Source of the DNA: Ophioderma brevispina
Lineage: Eukaryota; Echinodermata; Ophiuroidea; Amphilepidida; Ophiodermatidae
DNA: 64,000 bases
Assembly: GCA_023653785.1 (NCBI GenBank)
Contig: JAMKCH010058073.1
Span: 1-64,000, forward strand
Direction of reading: 5' to 3'
Shown one piece after another: positions 1-9,914 of the stretch. How positions within the stretch are numbered: position 1 is the stretch's first letter; every line of letters starts with the position of its first letter. Under the pieces are notes generated by a model. The model was not told the DNA's origin. It did not search any database and was given only the letters and a program-made list of their open reading frames with translations. Made by a program: the position numbers and the translations under genes.

Positions 1-1391
1 CCCCTTTCCCTGTCCCCCCCCCCCCCCCCATCAAGCTGGCGCGCAACACACGTGAAGCCTCTCTAAAATATCAGTATCCATTAAACTTACAGGTCCCAGT
101 CAATGCATAGAATTGTTGGTTTGTGTCAATCTACAAGGAGGGACTGTAAAGCATTCAATATTGGGTTGGTGATGACCATCAATTGGGGGGCTATTGATTT
201 TTGAAGAGATAATAGAAATTCCAGGTGACGGTTGTGAATCTATTCATGACGTTGACTGAAACATCAATACTGATCATTACTGTGTCACTGGTAGTGTTCT
301 TTTTTTTCTGGCCCTGTTTATTGGAATGGATGTCCCCCTAAAAATTTGGAGTAGTTTTATCAGCTCATTTCCTGGGACCTTTAAAACAAATATTTTTAAT
401 TTTTTGTTTTTTTTGTGTAGTAATTAAAATAGTCATTAGAACTAAAGCCATTCACCTCAAATGGTTAATAAGAGTTAGAGATTATCGTATTGTTTTGTTT
501 CATTCAATAAACTTTATGCAACAGTAAATACCGTGCCCTAGGATCGCGTGTATACCTAAAATTCCGGATCCGTAATTTTGAAACAAAGTTTAAGCTTAAA
601 AGGACTACACCTATAATTTTTTAGAATTACATATGTGATAAATTATTTTGAAACGATTCTCAACATTGAGGATATTACAATAAATTTCATTAGCAAAATG
701 AATCGGGACTGATGGGCGCATCCATGTTACCAATAATATCACTGCCATAGTACTTTGGCCTCTGACGCCATGCTACGTCATGTCTATAGTTTTTCCCACG
801 ATGATTGTCCACACAGAGAATATGTTTACTTTTGAGTATCTAACATGTCTAATACTGTTTGATCGCCTTGAATCGGACTCATATCTGCATGATATAATTC
901 CAATAAAGAAAATAACTACACATATTCACCTCAATACAATAATGAGTAGCCTCCTTACTTTACTTTCGGATGTAAAGATTTACCACATTATCCCCATGAA
1001 GAGCAATCCAATTACGTGCATCTGTTCCACATCAACCTTCATCTGACCAGATAGCAAATAGTGTCATTCTAAGTACGCCTTGAAGTGTTCAATTGATTTT
1101 ATTTTTTTTTTTTTTTTTTTACGCGATGAATTCAATTGATTGGGATAGCAGTGGGCATTGAGGACTCTATTGAATGGCTCTATACTCGAGCATACCTTAA
1201 CGAAATTGCGTTTCGGTTGACAGTTAGTCCCGTTTTTTTTTAAAACTTACAATACAGTGACATTTTTTGAGACCATACTATAGCTCTATAAATTCTAACA
1301 TTCCATCACACACTTGCTTTATTTGTTGGCAATATGGCCGCTCCCATCATCCAAGCGAGACAGAAGAAAAGCGTAGCGTGATGATCCGCCT
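1..1391. other. Unassigned noncoding stretch
   Basis: I recognise no gene here. It starts with a poly-C run (about 12-29) and carries a long poly-T run near 1100-1120. Short ORFs such as 780-1046 have biased, low-complexity translations with no domain signature and no convincing splice context. Intergenic or intronic sequence is the best description. Confidence 0.5.
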
Positions 1392-2218
1392 TTAACCCTA
1401 AAAAGAGCCGGTTCATATACTTAATACAGGTCCGTGTGACTGAGTGTCCTACCAGCCATCTGTCTATTTTGTTCTCCATGAGTGTTGTATGTCATCATTG
1501 TTCATTTCAGCACTGGACCAAATGGTGTCGCTATATGGTCACGGTTTTCATTCAGTCTGTTTCTATTGGGTAGCTAGACCCTCTCCCATGGGGGACAATC
1601 AGTTTCTTCACACCCGGCTTTTTTGGACCATCCATCGCGCCGGGGTGGGGGGGACATTTGCCCCTAGTATCTCGGAAAAAACGAGGAGAATTATCCTATG
1701 TGTGGTACCCAATGGCTGCTATTATGACCGGCTCCCGATCATTGATACCAAAAAAGGACAAACATACTTGTATGGAGTCATGACGTCAAACATGACGTCA
1801 TTAGCAGCAATGCGAAAAATCTACCAAAAAAAATCGCAAAAATGGTTTTTCCGCCATTTTTTCAAGCAAAAAGTGTGGATTTTTTTACCATGATGTGTGT
1901 CCCAAGTATGGCGCACACATCTCTTAATACAATAAATCAAATAACTAAGATAACACATAGTGTAACCGTATCCTATAACAAACAAAAACATGATTTCCTG
2001 CTGTTCGTTAATTTCATGGGAAATATCTTTGCTTCCCGCTGTGCGCGATACGTACGCCGCGTATAACCGTAGGTCCGATTTTGGTTAAATGGTCTTAAGT
2101 CGAGGCAATGCTTAAAAAAAGTCATGTAGTTTCGGCGCGAAAAAATAACACATATGAGATACGCAAAAAATGTCGTAGGGCGGATTCCGCCCCCTCCCCC
2201 GGGGCCTTTTAGGGTTAA
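1392..2218. mobile_element. TTAA-flanked MITE, piggyBac-like ends
   Basis: Both ends carry TTAA directly followed by an inverted repeat: TTAACCCTAAAA at 1392 and its reverse complement ending at 2218, with the similarity running about 20 bases to a GC-rich CCGG. TTAA targets and ends starting CCC are typical of piggyBac-type transposons. The 827-bp interior has an open frame at 1444-1893 (149 aa), but I see no transposase motif in it, so a non-autonomous element is the best call. Two TGACGTCA palindromes lie inside at 1781 and 1793. Confidence 0.65.
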
Positions 2219-3688
2219 GCTTAGATTTTTCACAATTGAATTGGTAAATGGACAAGCCATTACTATATGGTAAAAACACATGGTTTTTGAAAGTTAATCG
2301 GCGTCCCTCATCGGGAAATTTTTCTGAGTCAGCATTTTTTTTTTCTGATCTATTGCGTTCCCTTATAGTTTTAATGCATGTTCACTGACATCATAAGAAG
2401 ATCAAGAGAAAATACAGCCTCAAATTCAGCATGTTCAGTTCATTTTTCCCCGCCTCTTGTTAAATATCTTCCGTCATAAAGCCGCTCTTAATCGATATAT
2501 GATATTCCTCTGGTAAGCATGGTTTGGAAGTGTTTTCACAAGCCAACTTGAACATTTGAATACCCATGAAAGGACATACACTGAGGAGTTACAGGATTAC
2601 ATAACGATTTCCATTGTGTGGACATTTGTACTTTCACCATTGCATTTGAATTTACCTGTTTTGTGATTTTGATCTTTTCAATTGGACATTTGTTCTGTCC
2701 TTGCCAATTGGTTTGACATTTGAATTCCCTATTGAACAGTTAATTTCAAAAAATGCTCTGATTCCCAGGGGATTTTGACCTGGAAACCTATAAAGGGATT
2801 AACCTTTAAACTAGAATATGAGTGTAAAATTACATCACCACTCTTTGCATTTAGAATATTGCCAATCATTGTGTTTCACGTGATCCAATGTTTTTCACGA
2901 CTTTTCCTGGTGGGCATCACCGATAAGACGAATGATTTCGGAAAATACACTTATACACCCACCCCAGATGTGTGACAAATCACTTTTTATACAAAGTTAC
3001 GAATGACTTACTTTTCCCCCCAAATCCCAAAAGGTCCTTCTTCGAGAAGTCACACACACGTAGTGTGACTTCCCGAAGAATGGCCCAACAAATTGGTTTC
3101 GGGACAATGCCTTTACAAAGGAAGGCGATCTCAGATGAATAAGCAATCATTTCTTCTTCTTGATAATACGTATCAGATGAAACAAAAGACCTCGCTTTGC
3201 AACCCCTCAATAGTTACCTCGAATGTTTGTTTTAAAGTTATTTACTTGCTTATTTTTTCGGTATGCTCATACTTTTGTAAGGTGCAATGATCATTTAAAA
3301 AATAACAGTTCTTTGAATAACACTCCATGTAGGTACCATAAGAACTTGATTAACTTAACACCATGCTGGAGTACGCCGATTATGATTTTCACAATTATTC
3401 AAGTGGTTAATGCACTTACCAGGACATTTTCGGTCACTGCAGTTTAGCAATACACCGACGTTACCCCAATATTCATGGGTATCAGGGCCGTAGCAGGATT
3501 TTTTCTGGGGTTGCGGGACTGTCAAAATGTGTACCTTTTTTTTTGGTAATAATGGACCATTTTTGGTAAAAGCGGACCTAGCCCCCCGATGGCTTTTAAA
3601 ACATCTGCATCACCAAAAATGTACATCTTGTAAAATTTCTCTAACTTTTGGACATTTATCGTACGGGTCCTGTGGATAATACACTTGA
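2219..3688. other. Noncoding stretch with hairpin and exon-end remnant
   Basis: No gene recognised. A compact hairpin lies at 3038-3080, with arms of about 17 bases reading TTCTTCG.GAAGTCACAC against its complement. At 3412-3450 there is a piece resembling the 3' end and splice donor of the TSP1 exon at 5242-5403 (a GTAAGT-type donor on the minus strand). This looks like a truncated duplicate of the exon border; a similar remnant sits at 5155-5200. Confidence 0.45.
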
Positions 3689-3856
3689 CAGGGCATTCTT
3701 GGTCAATTGCAGCTTTTGGTTGACGTTGAATTTCCAGCGCAAGAATTATCGTCATTTTGAATAGGATCTCCGCAGGTCCGTTGTCTTTGTTGTAAACCGC
3801 CTCCACACGTCAGGCACATTCACCCCATGTATACCACTGCACTTTGTCCACTTCGG
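3689..3856 (-). pseudogene. Degenerate TSP1 exon (type A paralogue)
   Basis: This is a second copy of the TSP1 exon at 5242-5403, including the stretch encoding the CGGGLQQRQR-type motif. It is broken: one base is missing where the good copy reads GECSLTCGGG, shifting the frame, and the splice donor has changed from GGTAAGTG to a GTCAAGTG context. Flanking intron sequence also matches that of the good copy (3880-4030 against 5451-5600). So it came from duplication of a genomic segment, not of a transcript. Real decay and assembly error are both possible. Confidence 0.7.
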
Positions 3857-4634
3857 CTAAAAAAATACCCCGAATTAGCTAGTGTTTCCGAAATACTAAA
3901 ATCATTTTGGAATGAAGCATTGATAATTGCTTGTTTTTTGCGCGCAATCTTAAAAGGGTATGTGGTGTTGCAATATCAATCACCACCGTTATACTTCAAA
4001 AGTATTGTGATGAAATGTTAGGCACATTTATCATTTAAGTGCATAAGGGGTGGTCCATGTGAACCCATGATTTCGTTTTTCGAGGGCCAGGTTTTAATGC
4101 TAGATTATTTTGCCCAAACTTTATGTTAATTGCCTAAATCTCAGTTCCGCATATTTCGGTGGAAAAATCAAATCGACAATGGCTAAGAGCCTAAATAAGC
4201 ACTAGGTGGCGCTATTCAATACTTGTTTTGCCCCTTGAATTTTACTGGAGTAACCTTTTGACTTTTTATTTCAGCATGGAACCTGATTGATGAGCCCCAA
4301 TTTATGGGAAAAGTCCTTTGGGAATTTTTTTTTTTTTTTTTTGCGGTAGAATTTATGGCGGGTTTAAAAAAAAACCCGATTTAGGCCTGCCAACGCAAAG
4401 TGGAGTGCAGAAGACCTTATGCACGTAAATGTTAAAGGCGTCAATAACTTTCCATGAGGAACAGCATGCTTTGGCAAATTTATGTGATTAATTAAGTTGG
4501 AAATAGCTAATGAAAAGGAATACCATTTCATAGAAATTTTGTCAGAATGACGTCATACGTGTAAAGTTTGCGTTCCACGTTTTCAAAACTAAGGGTGTCT
4601 GTTATCTTTGTAATTATAGTGCACGTTTACTCAC

Positions 4635-4812
4635 GACAAGCTTCTTCATTGCAATTTCCAGGTTTCGATCGGCTGGCTGCCGTACATGTAAAACTTGGTC
4701 GTAGTATCCGCCGTCTACAAAAGGGCTTTTCCGTTGCGTGTTCCGCCATCGCACAATTCCGTACATGTAGTCCATTGATCCCATGTACCCCATGTTGGTG
4801 TCGTGGGTGACT
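4635..4812 (-). pseudogene. Degenerate TSP1 exon (type B paralogue)
   Basis: This is a duplicate of the TSP1 exon at 6520-6696. The acceptor (CTTAG before AGTC) and donor (C then GTGAGT) are preserved, but the body has several single-base insertions and deletions, is 178 nt instead of 177, and does not stay open in one frame. The WGTWDQW-type start and the CDGGTRNR-type core can still be matched in pieces. With the degenerate type A exon downstream it forms the second copy of a two-exon TSP1 cassette. Confidence 0.7.
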
Positions 4813-5241
4813 CTAAGGAGAAAGTGTATTCTTTTATTTGTAATATTCTCTCTATCTCTCTTCCTCTCTCTCTGATCTGAGCTTTAACTGCTCATATAGA
4901 ACGGATTGGTGGCGACATGCAATAGAAGATTTATGATCATCACCTTGAATTCTTGATACTTTCTCATCCGATTACAACTTCTAGTCCAGCTTCATTTATA
5001 ATTTATATTAATAAACAGTATTCTTAACGGGCAAAAACAGCTTTCAAATTGTGCATGAGTGTGAGCGACACGAAAACTCACTTTTTGAACACTTATCGGA
5101 GAATGGCAATGCAGGAATCCCGCCGACGATAATTTCACAATTATTCAAGTGGACAATGCACTTACCAGGATATTCTTCGGTCAGGCAGTTTAGCAATACA
5201 CCGGCAATAATCACAATTATTCATGTGGATAATACACTTAC

Positions 5242-5403
5242 CAGGACATTCTTGATCATTGCAGCTTTGTGTTGACGTTGAATTTCCAGAGCAAGAATTA
5301 TCGTCATTTTGAATAGGATCTTCGCACGTTCGTTGTCTTTGTTGTAAACCGCCTCCACACGTCAGGCTACATTCACCCCATGTACCCCACGCTGTCCACT
5401 CCG
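5242..5403 (-). CDS. TSP1 domain exon (type A)
   Basis: The exon encodes one thrombospondin type 1 repeat of about 54 residues. The translation shows the W..W..W ladder (EWTAWGTWGEC), then SLTCGGG, the R.R.C motif (QQRQRTCED) and closing cysteines (SCNDQECPG). TSP1 modules are extracellular and bind matrix, glycans or other proteins. Borders are a TTTAG acceptor and a GTAAGTG donor, and the exon is 162 nt with phase 1 at both ends. The upstream exon of the same strand is the TSP1 at 6520-6696. I see no disrupting change. The specific partner is unknown. Confidence 0.9.
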
Positions 5404-5567
5404 CTAAATATATAATGGAATTAAGTTAATGGTTTCCACTTAAAATCAGTTTGACATGAATCATTGATATATGCCTGTTTGTTTCGTCGTCCTTAAAATT
5501 TGACGGGTGTTGCAATATCAATCCCCACGGTTATAATTAAAAGGTATGCGATGAAATGTTTGGCATA

Positions 5568-6100
5568 TTTAAAGAGACAGTGGCACATTTGAAAAATAGT
5601 GCCCCCTCTAGAGTTTTCAAAATTGATATTTTTGCATGGTTGTAAGGCTTTTTTTTTATATACATTAGCCCTTACCTAAATCAGCCAAATCCCGCGCTTA
5701 TGGGTAAACAGAACGATTTTATAATTAATGTCGTCGGCGACATTAATTCAGCAGACGACGCGGAAATGGCGTTTAACACAAGAAAACACGCTAGAGTTGA
5801 TTCTCACGGCATACACCTTGGTTGACCTGTCTGTGACCTTTGTGGTTTTAATATCAATGAGTACGAGTCTATGATATTCATGTAATAGACACATTTTGAT
5901 TAAAATTACGGCAAACGTAAAAGTTAGCCTACGAACTCACTGGAAGTCTTTAGCCTCATATTAATGTCCTTATCTGCTTTGGGTATGTTATTTTTATGTG
6001 TAAAATATATATATCTATTCTTTCAATTGCCTAGACTATCATTTATGGGCAAATTGAAGAAATTTCATATTTTCTGAAAATGTGCCAGTGCTGCTTTAAA
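5568..6100. mobile_element. MITE with TTTAAAG...TGGCACA inverted ends
   Basis: The ends are inverted repeats of about 25 bases, TTTAAAG followed by CAGTGGCACATTT at the left and the complement CCAGTGCTGCTTTAAA at the right. It lies in the intron between TSP1 exons A and B. A perfect 10-bp-arm palindrome (ATTAATGTCG, loop TCGG) is at 5724-5747. A solo end of the same family is at about 6140-6170. The interior has no coding signal. Confidence 0.6.
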
Positions 6101-6370
6101 GGTGGCAAAACATTTCCATGATAAGCGGCGGATGTTTATAATGAAAATGTGCCAGTGCCGCTTTAAAGGTGCCAAAACATTTCCTTGATAAACAGCCGCT
6201 GCTTGGCACATTCTGTTGGGTTGGAAATAGCTAATGATAATAAGAATACAGTAAATTAGTTTTTATTTTATACATAATATTATTATATAGAAAAGAAATT
6301 ACTTTCACGAATTGCACGGAGCCGAATTATGTGACCGGGACGGTCTTTAGAATATAAACAGACACACTTA

Positions 6371-6476
6371 TAGTTTTGAAAACGTGGAACGCAAACTTTC
6401 ACGTATGACGTTTCACAGAAATTTTGTCAGAATGACGTCATACGTCAAAAGTTTGCTTTCCACGTTTTCAAAACTA
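6371..6476. repeat. Hairpin with 41-bp arms, intronic
   Basis: The left arm (6371-6411) reads TAGTTTTGAAAACGTGGAA onward and the right arm (6435-6476) is its near-complete reverse complement, with a loop of about 20 bases. It sits about 45 bp beyond the donor of TSP1 exon B. The paralogous site near 4545-4605 keeps only the right arm. Confidence 0.75.
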
Positions 6477-6519
6477 AGGGTGTCTATTATCTTTGTAATT
6501 ATAGCGCAGGTGTACTCAC

Positions 6520-6696
6520 GACAAGCTTCTTCATTGCAATTTCCAGTTTCGATTGGCTGGCTGCCGTTGCATGTAACTTGGTCGTTAGTATCGCCGTCTA
6601 CGCAGGGCTTTGTCCGATTGCGTGTTCCGCCATCGCACAATTCCGTACATGTAGTCCATTGATCCCATGTACCCCATGTTGGTGTCGTAGGCGACT
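6520..6696 (-). CDS. TSP1 domain exon (type B)
   Basis: A 177-nt exon of phase 1-1 encodes one TSP1 repeat of 59 residues. The ladder is TWGTWDQW, then TCTELCDGGTRNRTKPC in place of the usual CSxTCGGG/RxRxC. The module ends with a Cys-rich tail (TGNCNEEACR). Borders are an ATTAG acceptor and a GTGAGTAC donor. It lies directly downstream of the HYR exon at 7029-7271 on the same strand, with matching phase, so HYR-TSP1 in one transcript is plausible. The frame is uninterrupted. This group is more diverged from the TSP1 consensus than exon A because CSxTC is replaced by CTELC. Confidence 0.88.
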
Positions 6697-7028
6697 CTAA
6701 TGAGAAAACGTATCCTTATATTTGTAATATTCTCAGGCAAAAATAATTCTCGGTCATGTAGCTAAGAAGAAAATCACTGTTTTATAATACCAAAAAATTG
6801 TCCAAAAATAAAGAATATCTGCTCCAGAAGACATATATTACATATCTTTAATACAAGACTAGCTATTTAGGCAAGTCTGTATTTAATTAAGTATCATTTT
6901 ACAGAGTCGCTTGACCAGAGTTGTCACATTTTTTTCAGAATAAACTAGACGTCTTGAGATTTCGACACTTTCGGTTGTAAATTTCAGTCAATCACTGTAA
7001 GAGAAAATTATTACCTTTGATATATTAC

Positions 7029-7271
7029 CTTTGACTGTAATTGTAAACATGTCTGATACTGAATTTCCAGCAGCATCGGTTGCATTGTACGTTACTGTCG
7101 TGTTTCCAATAGGAAATTGGGAGTTTGGATCGTAATTAGAAACCAGAGACACATGACCAGAGTTGTCAGTTGCTGTAGGTTCTGTCCAATGCACAGTGGC
7201 ATACGATTCACCGGCATCAGTATTGACAGTGATTGATTCTGGCGTGCCTGATATAATAGGCTTCTCCGCGT
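7029..7271 (-). CDS. HYR (hyalin repeat) exon 1 of the cluster
   Basis: One complete HYR domain, 81 residues, is encoded in a single 243-nt exon of phase 1-1. It reads from DAEKPIISGTPESITVNTD through WTEPTATDNSGHVSLVSNYD to FPIGNTTVTYNATDAAGNS and a final FTITVK. The WTEP.ATDNSG, FPIGNTTVTY and ATDAAGN blocks are the family signature. HYR domains have an immunoglobulin-like fold and occur in hyalin and in mosaic adhesion, matrix and complement-like proteins. The acceptor is TTAACAG and the donor GTAATAT. No frame break is seen. It is the 3'-most HYR exon, just before the TSP1 exons. Confidence 0.92.
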
Positions 7272-7445
7272 CTGTTAAGAAAAAACAAAACTCATAATAA
7301 ACTAGAAGTTTTGAGTTTTAAACACTTGATTCGGCTCTGAGAAAAAAATCTCAGAACCAACTGGGTGCTTGGAATTCAAAGCATTTCATTGTGCTCTGAG
7401 TTTGTTTTGATTAGTGTAACAGAAAACCAAAGCTAACCAACTTAA

Positions 7446-7688
7446 CTTGGACTGTGATGGTAAACATGTCTGATACCGAATTTCCAGCAGCATCGGTTGC
7501 ATTGTACGTTACTGTCGTATTTCCAATAGGAAATTCAGAGTTTGAATCGTAATTAGAAACCAGAGTCACTTGCTCAGAGTTGTCAGTTACTGTAGGTTCT
7601 GTCCATTGTACAGTGGCATACGATTCACCGGCATCAGTATTAACAGTCATTGACTCCGATGTGCCTGATATACTTGGTTTCTCCGCGT
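7446..7688 (-). CDS. HYR exon 2 of the cluster
   Basis: An intact HYR domain, very similar to its neighbour (TVTDNSEQVTLVSNYD and FPIGNTTVTYNATDAAGNS are visible). The acceptor AATAG is good. The donor reads AAGTTAAG where the other copies have a GGTACG or GGTAAT type, so either a G is missing or the splice point moves by one base. The intron upstream of it is nearly the same as in the sister copies, showing that exon and intron were duplicated together. Confidence 0.88.
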
Positions 7689-7782
7689 CTATTAAGAAAA
7701 AAGAAAACTCATAATAAACAAGGAATTTTGAGTTTTAAACACTTTATTCGGCTCTGAGTTAATCAGTCAAATAACCACGTAC

Positions 7783-8021
7783 TTCGACTGTGATGGTAAC
7801 ATGTCTATACCGAATTCCAGCGCACATTGCATTGTACGTTACTGTCGTGTCACCAATAGGAAATTCAGATTTTGGATCGTAACTAGCAACCAGATGTCAC
7901 ATGACGCAGAGTTGTCATTTGCTGTAGGTTCTGTCCATTGCACAGTGGCATACGATTCGCCGGCATCAGTGTTGACAGTCATTGACTCCTGGTGTGCCTG
8001 AAATACTCGGCTTCTCTTCGT
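7783..8021 (-). CDS. HYR exon 3, frame disrupted
   Basis: The start (NTDAGESYATVQWTEPTA) is clear, but the second half has at least four single-base deletions relative to exons 1 and 2, for instance in the stretch encoding NATDAAGNSVSD. The donor is GTACGT after a lost G. The losses fall in short homopolymers and dinucleotides, which suits either decay or uncorrected sequencing errors. If the errors are artefactual it is a normal HYR domain. Confidence 0.7.
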
Positions 8022-8975
8022 CTATTAAGAAATATATCACATCATCTAACTTTTGAATTTAACACTTCATTTGAATTTGTTATTTGTGGCTGGCAACAGT
8101 TTATTTTTATTTTAGGAGCAAAACATTGTGGTCCAAACACGTGAAAAAATGGGCAAAAGAGGTGAAATTCAACATTAGCCTCAAAACAAATTTTGGTGGG
8201 GTCCCTGGATCCCCTTTGTCACTTAATTGTTTTAATTTATACCTGACACAAACAAAGATATGAAGGCTTCCGTTACCTCGAAACATCATAGCCCTAGCCC
8301 TGGTGCTCTTGTAGAAACCTTGTACGGCAATTAGTAATCACTATTATAGTGTAGTCCTGCATCTGGTGTTTTCGAATGGGACCATAATTTAACCCGCATG
8401 GCTCTGCCTGGACCCTATCGCCCTTACGGCGGTCCGGAAATTGTGTAGTCTTTGTCACAACTGCGACAGATATTATTTAATTAGTACTAGCGCGAAGATA
8501 TTACCGTGATCAGTCCATCATAGGCGAATGCATGCAAACGAAACTAAATCCAAATATCTCCGGAAAACGAAGGGTCTATGGAGCGAATTTATTGCCAGCA
8601 GAGGGTCCGTTTACTATGTTTTGTTTTGAATATTATCGTAATTGGGTCTAACCTATATACCTCAGGAAAATTGACCGTTTTTGGCGGGTACTTCGGGGCT
8701 CGCAAACACTGAAAGTGAACACGCAATCGCTACGAGCCGCATACCTTTTTCCCACAAGGCCTTTCGGTATTATTCCCGTCTTGAGAATTTTTTCAAACGC
8801 TGGTTTCAATTTACGCAACTTTTTTTCAATTTTAGAAACAGTATCCATACTTATCGACGCCGTATTCGCACCTCAAACTTGCTACCCGATGACCCTGCAC
8901 TTTGAGTTATGCATATGTTTCACTTGTCACGTGTAACTGAGGAAAATAAGAGCGTATTTTACAAGACTAACGTAC
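8022..8975. other. Long intron in the HYR cluster, with unassigned ORF
   Basis: This 0.95-kb gap replaces the usual gap of about 100-170 bp between HYR exons, so it probably carries inserted DNA. A minus-strand frame at 8648-8848 begins MDTVSKIEKKLRKLKPAFEK and is basic. It ends near a possible donor (GAG then GTATAT). I cannot assign it to a family. It could be an exon or part of an inserted element. Confidence 0.4.
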
Positions 8976-9221
8976 CTCGGACTGTGATGGTAAACATGTC
9001 TGCTACTGAATTTCCAGCAGCTCAGTTTTGCATTTACGTTACTATCGTGTCCCAATAGAAAATTGGGGAGTTTTTGGAATCGTAATTAAAACCAGAGTCA
9101 CATGACCAGAGTTGTCAGTTGCTGTCAGGTTCTGTCCATTGCACAGTGGCATACGATTCACCGGCATCAGTATTGACAGTCATTGACTCTGGTGTGCTTG
9201 ATATACTTGGTTTCTCCGCGT
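8976..9221 (-). CDS. HYR exon 4, frame disrupted
   Basis: HYR domain with a good acceptor (AATAG) and donor (GAG then GTACGTTAG). The conserved WTEP, TDNSGHVTLV and ATDAAGN-type blocks can be matched only with frame changes. The reading is broken by insertions (GGGGAGTTTTTGG for GGGAGTTTGG) and deletions (TCCCAATAG for TTTCCAATAG). Length is 246 nt against 243 for the intact exons. Confidence 0.7.
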
Positions 9222-9326
9222 CTATTAAGAAAAATAAAATTCATAATAACAGAAAAATTTTTGAGTTTTAAACCTTTCATTCGGCCTGTTTACATCAGTC
9301 AAATCATATCCCGATAACCAACGTAC

Positions 9327-9569
9327 CTTCGACTGTGATGGTACACATGTCTGATACTGAATTCCCCCAGCAGCATCAGTTGCATTGTAAGTTACTGTCA
9401 GTGTCTCCAATGGAAACTGGGAGTTATCGTAATTAGAAACCAGAGACACATGACCAGAGTTGTCAGTTGCTGTAGGTTCTGTCCATTGCACAGTGGCATA
9501 CGATTCACCGGCATCAGTATTAACAGTCATTGAGTCTGGTGTGGCCTGAAATACTTGGTTTTCTCACGT
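9327..9569 (-). CDS. HYR exon 5, altered acceptor
   Basis: HYR domain, open for most of its length (TVNTDAGESYATVQWTEPTA, then TDNSGHVSLVSNYD). Small indels change the FPIGNTTV block and again the stretch after ATDAAG. The donor GTACGTTGG is good, but the acceptor position reads TCG instead of the TAG in the sister copies, so normal splicing into this exon would be lost unless this is a base error. Confidence 0.7.
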
Positions 9570-9668
9570 CGATTAAGAAAAAGAAAACTCATAATAAACA
9601 AGGAATTTTGAGTTTAACACTTTATTCGGCTCTGAGTAATCATCAACAATAGCACATATACCACGTAC

Positions 9669-9914
9669 CCTTCGACTCTGATGGAAACATGTCTCGGATA
9701 CCGATTCCCAGACAGCATCATTGCATTGTGTACGTTACTGTCGTGTCACCAATAGGAAATTGGGGAGGTTGGGATCGTATTAGAAACCCAGTCACATGAC
9801 CAGAGTTGTCAGTTTGCGGTAGGTTCTGTCCATTGCACAGTGGCATACGATTCACCAGCATCAGTATTGACATCACTGAGTCTGGTGTGCCTGTTATATT
9901 TGGTTTCTCCACGT
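9669..9914 (-). CDS. HYR exon 6, frame disrupted
   Basis: This is the 5'-most member of the close HYR cluster. The acceptor (TTAATAG) and a GTACGT donor are visible. Matching the intact copies needs several one-base corrections, for example in the NSDAAGN, SNYD and AGESYAT stretches. Its spacing to exon 5 (345 bp start to start) equals that of exon 4 to 5 (348 bp), so these are units of one tandem exon-plus-intron array. Confidence 0.7.

Noticed and set aside
1444..1893. 149-aa plus-strand frame as a transposase gene
   Set aside because: It lies in a TTAA-flanked MITE but shows no transposase motif or catalytic pattern that I recognise.
3522..3806. Open minus-strand frame read as a 94-aa protein
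   Set aside because: It is the wrong frame over a degenerate TSP1 exon; the domain motifs appear only in another frame.
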